Assembly: GCA_001914405.1 (NCBI GenBank)
Contig: MSDW01000001.1
Location: 434,001-498,000 of the forward strand
Direction: 5' to 3'
Length of the DNA: 64,000 nucleotides
DNA from: Candidatus Methanohalarchaeum thermophilum
Lineage (GTDB): Archaea > Halobacteriota > Methanonatronarchaeia > Methanonatronarchaeales > Methanonatronarchaeaceae
Shown here: positions 20,154-28,737 of the stretch, piece after piece
Layout: each line of letters starts with the position of its first letter
Position numbering within the stretch: position 1 is the first letter of the stretch
The notes under the pieces: model-generated
Told to the model about the DNA's origin: nothing
What the model saw: only the letters and a program-made list of their open reading frames with translations
Database searches by the model: none
Made by a program: the position numbers and the translations under genes

Positions 20154-20909
20154 ATGAGAGAAGTTGCAAAAAGAGTTTTTGCTGAGGAATACTCCAATTC
20201 AGACTTAATTGAAAGAGGAGGAAACTCACAATACTCGCCTACATATGTAATAACTCCAACTGGCGCCAGATGTAATAGATTATTTGTAATAGGAGTTTTA
20301 ACCGAAGTAGAAAATATCGGAAAAGAAAGCGAACTATATAGGGGAAGGGTATCAGACCCAACAGGAACTTTCCTAATTTATGCAGGAGATTTTCAACCTG
20401 AAGCACTAAAATTTCTTTCAGAAGCTAACCCTCCTACTTTCATAGCTTTAACTGGTAAAACAAACTTATATGAACCTGATGAAGATACCTCAATAACTTC
20501 AATAAGACCTGAAATCATCAATAATGTCTCAGAAAAGGAAAGAAAAGTATGGGTTGTTAAAACCGCTCAATTAACTATCGAAAGGCTTAAAAATTTAGAT
20601 GAAAAGGCAATTGATTACTACGAACCAGATAAAGAATATTACCAAGGTATTGTTAAAAAAGCCCTAAAATTTCTCTTAGAAGAAGAAACTGATGAAATTG
20701 AAATTAAAGAAGATGATAAAACTAAAGATAAAAATAAGACTAGAGAAAAAATAAATAAAAAAGATAAAGAAGAGACAGAACATCAGGAAGAAACTAAAGG
20801 ACAAGTAAAAGAGGAAGAGGATGAAGAAATTGAAGATATATTTGAAGAAAGTGAAGAAGAAAAGAAAGAGGAAGAAGATATAGAAGAACTAGATTTATCT
20901 GATTTATAA
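20154..20909 (+). CDS. RPA-associated protein (RPAP, COG3390-like)
   Basis: Residues 1-170 form an OB-fold domain: SPTYVITPTGARCNRLFVIG, then YRGRVSDPTGTFLIYAG and PTFIALTGKTNLYEPD. This matches the protein encoded next to rpa in haloarchaea and methanogens and shown in Haloferax to work with its RPA. The last 85 residues are a low-complexity Glu/Lys/Asp tail ending IEELDLSDL, possibly a docking peptide as in other ssDNA-binding proteins. The gene follows rpa by two bases, so co-translation is likely. Confidence 0.88.
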   Translation: MREVAKRVFAEEYSNSDLIERGGNSQYSPTYVITPTGARCNRLFVIGVLTEVENIGKESELYRGRVSDPTGTFLIYAGDFQPEALKFLSEANPPTFIALTGKTNLYEPDEDTSITSIRPEIINNVSEKERKVWVVKTAQLTIERLKNLDEKAIDYYEPDKEYYQGIVKKALKFLLEEETDEIEIKEDDKTKDKNKTREKINKKDKEETEHQEETKGQVKEEEDEEIEDIFEESEEEKKEEEDIEELDLSDL

Positions 20910-20951
20910 CAGAAAAAGGAAGAGAACCCCACATCATGCCGTGGGATTGAA

Positions 20952-21424
20952 TTTTATCTTAGTGGTTGAGAAGACCTCTTCCTAATCTCCGATTAGGTAG
21001 GGAGGATGAATTAACCACAGATGCCCAATGGTTCTAAGGCCAATATGGGTTTGGCAGTTGGTTGGGAGTCTGCCTCACCAAAAAGTAATTCCACGCCTTG
21101 AGGTAATGGCTAGAGCCTCAGACCAATATCGAGAGGTGTTAGGTAAACTCGAATTTAGTAGAGGTAAGCTTGAATCCGTTTTTTGGTGTAGAGTGTAGTG
21201 GTAGTATAGGAGCTATTATGGTGAATAAGGGAGCCATCGTGAGTTAGATATATGACACTTCTTTGTGTCCTGATCCAGTCTTCTCCCAGAGCAAATAGTT
21301 CCCCTGTTGATTGGGTCTATGAGAGAAGCCCAAAAAAATAAGGCGAGCCCCACTCTGGATAAGGCCCACAAGGAAGCCCCATTTTTCACCGAACGAATAT
21401 GTGGTTAGGTAGGGGCACTTCACT
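20952..21424 (+). mobile_element. P1-family non-coding element, copy c
   Basis: The left end is TTTTATCTTAGTGGTTGAG, AAGACCTCTTCC, core CTAATCTCCGATTAGG, GGAGGATGAATTAACC. P1 stems follow: GGCAG/CTGCC (21053-21076), TTGAGG/GCCTCA (about 21097-21120), GACAC/GTGTC around TATATGACAC (about 21250-21270), and TTGGGT/GCCCAA (about 21322-21342). The right end has AAGCCCC, a long hairpin and TAGGTAGGGGCACTTCAC (to 21424). Just upstream (20917-20947) a second left-end-like hairpin, AACCCCAC/GTGGG, is stacked before it. No coding frame. Confidence 0.72.
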
Positions 21425-21518
21425 GTTCTTTTACATCTAAAAATGGCTTTTTTGAGTGTTTTACTTTAATCTATCTGGTATTAGGGTTAAGCCCTCTTTT
21501 TTGTTGAGGGAGGTGTTA

Positions 21519-22928
21519 TTATCTTGATAATTTTTCTTTTACTTTATCTAGTCCAAATTCTTTGTGAAGTATTCTTATTGCTTTTTCTACATCATTTTCT
21601 TTGATTACAAACGAGATGTTAAATTCTGAAGATCCTTGGCTAATCATTTTTATGTTAATTTCTCTTTTACCTAGGGCTTCGAAAACTCTTCCTGCAACTC
21701 CGGGTGTTCCAGCCATGCCTGTTCCTACTACGCTAACGACTGCAACATCACTGTCTCTAGTAACTTCTTCAATAGCTCCTCCTTCAAAGTGATTTCTTAA
21801 AGCTCTGATAGAGTTGGAGAGGTCGTTTTTATCTACAAGTATTGATATAGTTGGTTCGGATGAACCAGTACTTATCATAATAATATTGATTTTTTCATTT
21901 GCTAGAGCTGTGAAGGCCTCTGCTGCTACTCCTGGAGTCCCTATCATTCCGATACCAGAGACATTAACTAGAGCTACATCTTTTTCGGCAGATATTCCCT
22001 TTACAACACCTTCTACCTTTTCTTCTTCTTTTATTATCTCTGTTCCATGTTTTTTGGGTTTTTTAGTGTTTTTAACTTTAACTGGTATGTTGTTTTCGAT
22101 AGCAGGAGCTATGCTTTTTGGATGAAGTACATCGGCACCAAAATAGGATAATTCCATTGCTTCTTTGTATGAGATTTTGTCTAAAATTGTTGCATTAGGT
22201 TCTATGTTAGGATCACAAGTAAGTACACCATCTACATCTGTCCAAATTATGATTTCATTAGCTTTGATGGCTTCTCCAATGATTGAAGCTGTATAATCGC
22301 TTCCCCCTCTCCCTAGGGTAGTTGTATCCCCGTTCTTTGATCCGCCGATAAAACCAGTGATTACAGGTATGCTTTTTGCTATAATGGGCTCTAATTTGTT
22401 CCTAATCTTTTTTTCTGTTTCCTTTAGTGGATTAGCGTTACCATAATCAGTATCAGTTAATATACCTGCTTCCCTTCCAGTTAAATAGATTGAATCTAAT
22501 TCGAGATCCCTTAAAGCTCCACTTAATATGGGTGCAGAGAGTTTTTCACCAAAAGACATTATGTAATCTAAGAATCTCTCGTCTACTTTATTTAATTCAG
22601 ATATACCTGTTTTTAATTCCTTGTATCTGTCTTTAATCTCATTTAAAACTTCTTTTTTGACTTTATCTTTATCGATAAGTTCTTTAACTATATCATCATG
22701 TTTGGATTTGATTTCATCTAGTATCTTAATGCTTTCTTTTCTTTCACCGGATTCAATGTTTTTAGCAATTTTTATTAGTTCATCAGTAGTTTTTCCTGAT
22801 GCTGAAGCTATTACAGCTATATTAAATCCTTCGTTATGTTTTTCTCTTACTATTTCTGCAGCTCTTTTTATCATCTCAGTATCTGCAAGGCTCGTTCCAC
22901 CGAACTTCATCACAATTCTTTTAGCCAT
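21519..22928 (-). CDS. lysC: Aspartate kinase
   Basis: This 469-residue enzyme phosphorylates aspartate, the entry to lysine, threonine and methionine synthesis. Visible are the N-terminal KFGGTSLADTEMI, the nucleotide-site GRGGSDYTASIIGEA, and ...WTDVDGVLTCDPN (about 229-241). Two ACT domains follow: VSGIGMIGTPGVAAEAFTAL and VVGTGMAGTPGVAGRVFEAL, each with the usual ligand-binding glycines, so allosteric control by lysine or threonine is likely. Its partner genes hom and the ACT protein are 9 kb upstream in the same orientation but not linked. Confidence 0.94.
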   Translation of the reverse strand: MAKRIVMKFGGTSLADTEMIKRAAEIVREKHNEGFNIAVIASASGKTTDELIKIAKNIESGERKESIKILDEIKSKHDDIVKELIDKDKVKKEVLNEIKDRYKELKTGISELNKVDERFLDYIMSFGEKLSAPILSGALRDLELDSIYLTGREAGILTDTDYGNANPLKETEKKIRNKLEPIIAKSIPVITGFIGGSKNGDTTTLGRGGSDYTASIIGEAIKANEIIIWTDVDGVLTCDPNIEPNATILDKISYKEAMELSYFGADVLHPKSIAPAIENNIPVKVKNTKKPKKHGTEIIKEEEKVEGVVKGISAEKDVALVNVSGIGMIGTPGVAAEAFTALANEKINIIMISTGSSEPTISILVDKNDLSNSIRALRNHFEGGAIEEVTRDSDVAVVSVVGTGMAGTPGVAGRVFEALGKREINIKMISQGSSEFNISFVIKENDVEKAIRILHKEFGLDKVKEKLSR

Positions 22929-22999
22929 CGTCCTAAATAATGGATTGTTTCAATATAAAATTTAACTAATATTCAGATTGATTTAATAAGAAGAGAAAC

Positions 23000-23836
23000 A
23001 TGAATGACCAACATTCAAGAATCGTGGAAACCGTCGTAGAATTAATGAAGGAAGCGCAACGAAATCTACCGGTTTGGGTTAAAAAAAGATTAGAGCAAGC
23101 TAAAGAAAGTGAAGAGGGTATAGCTAAGCAAGAGATTAATAATATGTTGGAAAATGTCGTTTACAGTTCAAATCGAAATAAGCCACTTTGCCAGGATACT
23201 GGAGTACCAATATTTTACATAGAGATAGGGCGGGATTTCTCTCTTAAAACTTCGATACGGGAAGCTATAAGAGATGGAGTGAAGAAAGCAACAGAAGAAG
23301 TTCCTCTAAGACCTAGCGTGGTTCATCCACTTAGTAGAAAAAATTCTGGAGATAATACCGGTAAATTTGTTCCAATAATTAACACGGAAATAAAAGAAGG
23401 AAAGGATCTAAAAATAAAATTACTTCCTAAAGGAGCGGGTTCAGAGAATGTAAGCCATCAAAGAATGTTTTTACCTGGAGAGAAAGAAAAAATACCTAAC
23501 TGGGTTAAGAAAAAGGTAAAAGAAGCTGGACCTAAACCTTGTCCTCCTCTATTCCTAGGAATTGGAATAGGAGGTAGTTTTGATTACTCATCGGTTTTAT
23601 CTAAAAAGGCCTTAATAGATTTTAATGAAAAAAAATCACCTGATATCAGAGAATTAGAGGAAGAGATAACAAAAAAAGTTAACGAATTAGATATAGGCCC
23701 AATGGGGGTAGGAGGAAATACAACGGCTCTAGGTTCCTCAATTAAATTAGCTTCATGTCACACCGCTTCTTTACCAGTAGCACTAAACATACAATGCTGG
23801 GCTTTTAGGTACTCTGAAGAAACAATAAAAGATTAA
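23000..23836 (+). CDS. Fumarate hydratase class I, alpha subunit
   Basis: The protein (278 residues) is the alpha half of the two-subunit Fe-S fumarase, converting fumarate and malate. It shows the cluster-binding segment NKPLCQDTGVPIFYIEIG, HPLSRKNSGDNTG, the LLPKGAGSENVS loop and GIGIGGSFDYSSVLSKKALI. Cysteines that could bind the [4Fe-4S] cluster include C73 in LCQDTG, C180 in PKPCPP and one in ASCHTA near the C-terminus. L(+)-tartrate dehydratase alpha is a close relative and cannot be excluded. It is followed by the beta gene after about 15 bp. Confidence 0.9.
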   Translation: MNDQHSRIVETVVELMKEAQRNLPVWVKKRLEQAKESEEGIAKQEINNMLENVVYSSNRNKPLCQDTGVPIFYIEIGRDFSLKTSIREAIRDGVKKATEEVPLRPSVVHPLSRKNSGDNTGKFVPIINTEIKEGKDLKIKLLPKGAGSENVSHQRMFLPGEKEKIPNWVKKKVKEAGPKPCPPLFLGIGIGGSFDYSSVLSKKALIDFNEKKSPDIRELEEEITKKVNELDIGPMGVGGNTTALGSSIKLASCHTASLPVALNIQCWAFRYSEETIKD

Positions 23837-23850
23837 TATAGGTGTTTTAA

Positions 23851-24369
23851 TTGAAAAAACTAAAAACTCCTTTAAATGAAAATTTATTAACTAAATTAAA
23901 AGCTGGAGAAAAAATAAAGCTATCAGGAAAAATTTTTACAGCCAGAGACGCAGCACACGAAAGAATATTGAGTAGAAATAGTTTATCTTTTTCTTTGGAA
24001 AATCAAGTCATATACCATTGCGGGCCATTAGTATCTAAAAAAAACAAAGACTGGGAAATAATTTCAGCAGGTCCAACTACAAGCACGAGGTTAAGTAAGT
24101 TTATCTCGCCTCTGCTCGAAAAATATAAAGTCAGTGCTATGATAGGAAAAGCTGGATTGGATAAGACCACTTTTACTAGCTTAAAAGAACATAAATGTGT
24201 CTATTTTTCCTATACTGGAGGGGCAGGAGCCTTAGCTTCAAAACACATAGAAAAAGTAAAAGATGTCTACTGGCTAGATCTTGGTGAACCTGAAGCAGTA
24301 TGGGAATTAAAAATAAAAGACTTTCCCTTAATAGTAGGTATAGACACTTTCGGTAACTCAATATACTAG
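23851..24369 (+). CDS. Fumarate hydratase class I, beta subunit
   Basis: This 172-residue partner of the alpha subunit has ARDAAHERILSRN, YHCGPLVSK, the substrate-binding SAGPTTSTRLSKF (about residues 71-83) and IGKAGLDKTTF. It supplies the C-terminal swivelling domain of class I fumarases. The start is TTG at 23851 with AGGTG a few bases upstream; no ATG is closer. The gene overlaps the convergent membrane protease gene by four bases. The length agrees with the separate beta subunits of archaea. Confidence 0.9.
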   Translation: MKKLKTPLNENLLTKLKAGEKIKLSGKIFTARDAAHERILSRNSLSFSLENQVIYHCGPLVSKKNKDWEIISAGPTTSTRLSKFISPLLEKYKVSAMIGKAGLDKTTFTSLKEHKCVYFSYTGGAGALASKHIEKVKDVYWLDLGEPEAVWELKIKDFPLIVGIDTFGNSIY

Positions 24370-24992
24370 ATAACATACAAAAAAGAGAATATAACTAAGA
24401 TAATTGAAATCAAAAAAATTGGGAAATAAATCTTTATACTCCAGTTTTTAATTTTTTTACCATCTAATATACTAAAAGGAAGCAAATTAAATGCTGCTAA
24501 AAAGAAATTAATGAAAACCCCGTAGACTCCAATTCTCCCAATTATATTAGGCATAAAACTCAACGGTAAAAATAAAATACCAGTGAAAATATTAGCAACA
24601 GGACCAGCTAAAGATATTCTTCCATTCTCACTTGTCGAAATAGATCTGCCAAAAATTCTAACGGCTCCGGGCGCTGCAAAAACAACTCCACCCGCATAAG
24701 CAACAAATAGAGAAAAAAATAACATCTTAGTCTGCATCCTGAACTCTGCCCAATAACCAAATCTTTGAGCTATCATCTTGTGACTAACTTCATGCAATAT
24801 AAAGGCTGGGCCCACAGTTAAAAGAGATATTAGTAAGCTTAAACCCATATCTATACTTATCAGTATATCTAAAGAAGGTGGAGAGTTATTCCATCTGAAT
24901 ACGATAGCTAATGAAACTGATAGCACGAACCAAGCTATTAAAATATCTCTTATTTCTTTTTTACTAGTCGAATAAAATGAATTATTAACCAT
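24366..24992 (-). CDS. Site-2 protease-like membrane metallopeptidase (M50)
   Basis: This 208-residue protein has about five membrane segments, with the zinc-binding HEVSHKMIAQRFG (about residues 67-79; HExxH) in one and NLLPFSILDGKKI (the LDG motif that supplies the third ligand) near residue 170. This is the minimal core of the M50 family. Unlike the neighbouring longer enzyme it has no CBS domains. Such enzymes cut substrates within the membrane and often control transcription regulators. It is separated from the TraB gene by a hairpin element that abuts TraB's stop codon. Confidence 0.86.
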   Translation of the reverse strand: MVNNSFYSTSKKEIRDILIAWFVLSVSLAIVFRWNNSPPSLDILISIDMGLSLLISLLTVGPAFILHEVSHKMIAQRFGYWAEFRMQTKMLFFSLFVAYAGGVVFAAPGAVRIFGRSISTSENGRISLAGPVANIFTGILFLPLSFMPNIIGRIGVYGVFINFFLAAFNLLPFSILDGKKIKNWSIKIYFPIFLISIILVIFSFLYVI

Positions 24993-25027
24993 TGTTTTTG
25001 CGATTATTTTTAATAATGCTAGAAAGA

Positions 25028-25072
25028 GTGAACTACCCCTACCTAATCTCTGATTATTTCGGGGTAGTTGAC
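25028..25072. repeat. Solo palindromic end hairpin
   Basis: The sequence GTGAACTACCCC, core CTAATCTCTGATTATTT, GGGGTAGTTGAC is a near-perfect inverted repeat whose two flanks are the right-end motif TAGTTGAC/TAGTTCAC in opposite orientation. The last base touches the stop codon of the TraB gene on the minus strand, a position where it could end that transcript. It resembles the other solo hairpins at 16686, 33936 and 47039. Confidence 0.6.
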
Positions 25073-25761
25073 TAGCTTAGTTTAGTTTTTGATGGCAGGG
25101 ATTCAGGGTTCTTAAGGTATTTTTCAACTCCTTTAACGTGGCCTGCGCCCATGACTCCCAGTATTCTTTGTCTTCTTTTGGTTTCTTTTAACAATCTGTG
25201 GGCCATGTATGCATCTCTTTCATCTAAAAGTACTTCGGCGACTGTTGGAAATCGGTTTCTTAATTCGTTAATCAATAAGTCTACTGTCTCATCTTCAGTT
25301 ATCTCTTTTAAATCAATTTTCTTCCCTTTTACTCCGATTGATCCGATAATTAAATATTTAATTAGCTTAAGTTTTTCAAAAAACCCCATTTTACTCCGAA
25401 GACGGTTTAATGTTATTTTGATATCTCTATCTATTAATAGAACAGGTATATTTTTTTCTTTGGCCACTTCTATAGCTTTTATCATCTCTGACCCAGGTTT
25501 AACTCCAAGGTCTCTTCCAATCTTTTTTTGGACATTTGAAAGTAGATAATGAAGTAAACTAGAAAAAGGATTTTTAAGTATTTTTCGTAGACTGATCTTC
25601 CTTTTTTTGATATTATCTTTTTTAAATGCTCTGTATCTATACAGATCTAACTCGACTGCAACAATATCAGGATTGAATTCCTTGATTTTTTCTTCAACTT
25701 CTCTTACGCTTTTTTGGGATACATGTGCAGTTTTAAGTAAGAAAATCTCGCTATCTTCCAT
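25072..25761 (-). CDS. TraB/GumN-family protein
   Basis: This 229-residue protein matches the soluble N-terminal domain of archaeal TraB proteins: HVSQKSVREVEEKIKEFNPD, IVAVELDLYRYRAF, then VAEVLLDERDAYMAHRLL and VMGAGHVKGVEKYL (about residues 203-216). The Glu in VAVELD and the His in GAGHVKG are the conserved residues thought to form the active or metal site of the superfamily. Family members with C-terminal membrane helices are near 390 residues; this one lacks them. It sits directly downstream of the CBS-containing membrane protease (gap two bases), suggesting a shared role in membrane-linked regulation. Confidence 0.85.
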   Translation of the reverse strand: MEDSEIFLLKTAHVSQKSVREVEEKIKEFNPDIVAVELDLYRYRAFKKDNIKKRKISLRKILKNPFSSLLHYLLSNVQKKIGRDLGVKPGSEMIKAIEVAKEKNIPVLLIDRDIKITLNRLRSKMGFFEKLKLIKYLIIGSIGVKGKKIDLKEITEDETVDLLINELRNRFPTVAEVLLDERDAYMAHRLLKETKRRQRILGVMGAGHVKGVEKYLKNPESLPSKTKLS

Positions 25762-25763
25762 TA

Positions 25764-26879
25764 TTAGCCCCAGGAACCACTCAACTGCAAAGCAGTGGTA
25801 AAATCTGTTCTCGTAATAATTCCAACGAGTTCATCGTTTTCAACTACTGGTATTCTCCCGACTTTTTCTCTTGAAATTTTCTTTAAAGCAGAATATGCTT
25901 CTTCTTCAGGATTAATTTTTATTAGATCCTTGGTCATTACATCTTTAACCACTACCTCGTATTGTCTTTCCTTGGAAATGTCTTTGATATCTGAAAAAGT
26001 TATTATACCTTTCAATGTATTATCTTCAACAACTGGATAACCCATATGCTTTTTTTCTCTAATTATATCAGCTAAATCCGATATGTAGATCTCTGGAGAA
26101 ACCGTTACAACTTCACTAGTCATAAGATCCCTGACCTTTTTATCAGCCAATGCCTTTGATATTTCAGTTGTTTTTTCTTCTTCAGAGGCTCCTATGTAAA
26201 TGAATGCTGCTATTAAAATAAACCAGATACCACCTTGCGGTAGTAATAAAACTCCAAGCAGACCTAATCCAAACGCAAAAGCTCTTCCAGTTGCAGCAGC
26301 TTTTCTAGTAGCTTCTATGTAACTCATTCTCCTTGCGAGGAATGATCTTAGGACTCTTCCTCCATCCATAGGGAAAGCTGGTATTAGGTTGAATCCAGCA
26401 AGAACAAGGTTGATGTAACCGAGCCATCCTATGAATATGCCTGCAATAGAAGATTTTGCACCTATTAAGCCAAAAGGAAGCGCTGGCAGCCCTAAGAAAT
26501 AATTTAGGGTTATTAATATAATTCCTATAGCTATGCTCACGAGAGGCCCTGCTATAGCCAACCTGAATTCGGTGTCGGGATCTTCCTTTAGTTCTTCCAT
26601 CGAGGAGACTCCGCCAAAGATCATCAAAGTTATGCCCGAGATCTCTATTCCTGACTTTAAGGCAACATATGTATGTCCTAATTCATGTAATAACACACAG
26701 AAGAAAAATAACACTGCTAAGACAGTGCCTAATGAATAAGCATAAATTGGATCGAGTTCTGCAAAAAAATAAGGCGAACTACCGAATAAATAAGCAAATA
26801 CGGGTAAAATAATCAAAAAAGAGATATGTAACTTAATTGGGACATTCCAGATCTCACTGATCTTCATTGAAGTCTTCAT
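25764..26879 (-). CDS. Site-2 protease-like metallopeptidase with two CBS domains
   Basis: The N-terminal 225 residues contain about six membrane segments with the zinc motif [13 protein letters not shown] (HExxH, about residues 65-77) and [17 protein letters not shown] (about 162-178). Residues 245-371 form a pair of CBS domains: [13 protein letters not shown]...[19 protein letters not shown] and [13 protein letters not shown]...[23 protein letters not shown] pairs bind adenosyl ligands and can gate the protease. This architecture is well known in archaea. The start codon faces the two-CBS gene on the opposite strand with about 100 bp between, so a divergent promoter region lies there. Confidence 0.92.
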   Translation of the reverse strand: MKTSMKISEIWNVPIKLHISFLIILPVFAYLFGSSPYFFAELDPIYAYSLGTVLAVLFFFCVLLHELGHTYVALKSGIEISGITLMIFGGVSSMEELKEDPDTEFRLAIAGPLVSIAIGIILITLNYFLGLPALPFGLIGAKSSIAGIFIGWLGYINLVLAGFNLIPAFPMDGGRVLRSFLARRMSYIEATRKAAATGRAFAFGLGLLGVLLLPQGGIWFILIAAFIYIGASEEEKTTEISKALADKKVRDLMTSEVVTVSPEIYISDLADIIREKKHMGYPVVEDNTLKGIITFSDIKDISKERQYEVVVKDVMTKDLIKINPEEEAYSALKKISREKVGRIPVVENDELVGIITRTDFTTALQLSGSWG

Positions 26880-26980
26880 TCTAATTACAAATATATTTAT
26901 AATAACATATTTTTAATGGAGGTTTTATGTATGAGACCTCGTATTTTTTTGTGAGATCAGTAACTAATTAGGAAATAAAG

Positions 26981-27355
26981 ATGTTGATCAAAGAGATTAT
27001 GATTCCAGAGGAAGAGGTTGAGAAAACTAGGCCCACTGAAAGAATTGTTCAGGCTAAGTTAAAGATGGCCAGAAACAACATTGGGGGGCTACCGGTGACA
27101 GATGATTTAAATAGAGTGATTGGTTTTATTACATTAAGGGATATAAGCATCTCCTCGGTACCCGCATATTTTAGGGTCGAAGAGATAATGTCTGAGAACC
27201 TGGTTTGTAAAAAAACTGACTCAAAAGTTGAAGAAGCAATAAATGTAATGTTAGAAACTGGATTACAGAGAATACCTATAGTTAATGAAAAAAAAGAGCT
27301 ACAAGGATTAATAACTCAAACATCAATCCTCGAACTTGCGCGCAACCTCGTTTAA
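26981..27355 (+). CDS. Stand-alone two-CBS-domain protein
   Basis: This 124-residue protein is just two CBS domains: IMIPEEEVEKTRPTERIVQA ending with GLPVTDDLNRVIGFITLRD, and IMSENLVCKKTDSKVEEAIN ending QRIPIVNEKKELQGLITQTS. Proteins of this kind bind AMP, ATP or S-adenosylmethionine and regulate partners. Its position opposite the CBS-containing protease suggests a common signal. The 3' end overlaps the convergent asparagine synthetase-like gene by 33 bases. The leader contains GAGGT/ACCTC arms (about 26920-26941) that could form a stem. Confidence 0.87.
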   Translation: MLIKEIMIPEEEVEKTRPTERIVQAKLKMARNNIGGLPVTDDLNRVIGFITLRDISISSVPAYFRVEEIMSENLVCKKTDSKVEEAINVMLETGLQRIPIVNEKKELQGLITQTSILELARNLV

Positions 27356-28735
27356 TACTTCTTCATTAAAAACATCTTTAGCTTTTTTCCTCAAATATTT
27401 ATCTACATGATGGCCGATTCTTCTTTTAAAACCATTTTCTCTGGCGATTCTATCTATTTCTCTGTCTATTCGGCTGCTATACTGTAAGGATCTCTTACTT
27501 TCTCTAACGACTTTTTCAGGTAAAATTTTCTCAGCCGATAATCTTAGGATCTCTTTTTCTCTTTCACCGATCTTGAGGTCAACAGGAAGTGAAAGAGATA
27601 ATTCTATCATGGATTTAGTTACAAAAGGAGTTAAATGATGTATGTTATTAGATAAACAAACATTTTTATCTCTTTCAAGGTTTCTTTCTGCCATATTTTT
27701 AATGTCATTAGCCATTAATCTCTTAGAATTATCTGATCTCTTGTATTTATCATATCCTCCAAATAATTCATCGGATCCTTGGCCACTGACCATGGAGTCA
27801 TATCCTCTTTCTTCTAAGTTCTTGGAAAGAATATAAAATGGTAATCCTACGCCTATGTCTAGCCTATTAGCTGAACCAATTGAGTCAATTGTAGGCTGAA
27901 TAAATTCTTCTATTTTTTCTGTAGTCAGTTCAATTATGTTATGCTCTAGATCAAGTTCTTTGGAAACCATTTTACTCCATTTAAAATCTGGTGAATCTTT
28001 CATACCTACTGTAAATAGATTTACTTTCGTGTATTTATCGGCTAATTTAGCTACTAGGCTACTATCAATGCCGCCAGAGAAAGCTATTGCAACTTCATCT
28101 AGTTTTTCAATTCTTGATCTAATTGATCGATCTAAGATGTCTAAAATCTCTTTAGAGATCTCTTCAATACTAATATTGTTTTTTTCATTGCATTTAGCTT
28201 CTATTTTTTCTATTTGTTTCTTTTGTAGATCTAGGTTCTCTAGATCAAATTCGTAGACTGAACCAGGATCAATAGATTTTATTGGCTTAAGATCAGATTT
28301 GAGCAAACTTGACTTATTTGAGGAAAATATCAGACTTCCTTGATCTCTTCCATAAAAAAGTGGATTTACTCCTACGTAGTCTCTAGCTAAGTAAACTTTA
28401 TTTTCTTCATTATAGCAAAAAGAAAAAACTGAATCATTAGAAAAAAGTTCATCTATTTGATCTAAACCTGTGTTGGCTTGATCTATGCCTATTATAGGGG
28501 CTTTGTCTCTAGATAATTCCTTGCTATACAGCTGTCCGTTAAATATATATCTTTTGCTTTTATACTCTTCTAATTCCTCTAAGTAATTTTTTAGTCCAAT
28601 TTTGTTGATCCCTAGAGAAATTTTTCTATCTTGGTCTCTAATTGCTTTAGTTTTGGAATTCCTGTTGTTTAATTGCTTAATGGCCTTGAAATAATCTTTT
28701 CTATCTTCACCGAGAACTCCAAAGATGTGGCCCAA
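27323..28735 (-). CDS. Asparagine synthetase-like protein lacking the glutaminase cysteine
   Basis: The C-terminal half has the ATP-pyrophosphatase loop AIAFSGGIDSSLVAKLA (about residues 214-230) and the AsnB motif SGQGSDELFGGYDKY (about 318-332). The N-terminal half resembles a class II glutamine amidotransferase domain but starts MGHIFGVLGE where an active enzyme has Met-Cys-Gly-Ile, so glutamine cannot be used in the normal way. The start is TTG at 28735, two bases after the purB stop, and the upstream frame contains no cysteine start. Archaeal relatives of unknown amide-forming role exist. It could use free ammonia or another amine, or make a different amide. Confidence 0.8.
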   Translation of the reverse strand: MGHIFGVLGEDRKDYFKAIKQLNNRNSKTKAIRDQDRKISLGINKIGLKNYLEELEEYKSKRYIFNGQLYSKELSRDKAPIIGIDQANTGLDQIDELFSNDSVFSFCYNEENKVYLARDYVGVNPLFYGRDQGSLIFSSNKSSLLKSDLKPIKSIDPGSVYEFDLENLDLQKKQIEKIEAKCNEKNNISIEEISKEILDILDRSIRSRIEKLDEVAIAFSGGIDSSLVAKLADKYTKVNLFTVGMKDSPDFKWSKMVSKELDLEHNIIELTTEKIEEFIQPTIDSIGSANRLDIGVGLPFYILSKNLEERGYDSMVSGQGSDELFGGYDKYKRSDNSKRLMANDIKNMAERNLERDKNVCLSNNIHHLTPFVTKSMIELSLSLPVDLKIGEREKEILRLSAEKILPEKVVRESKRSLQYSSRIDREIDRIARENGFKRRIGHHVDKYLRKKAKDVFNEEVLNEVARKFED

Positions 28736-28737
28736 GT

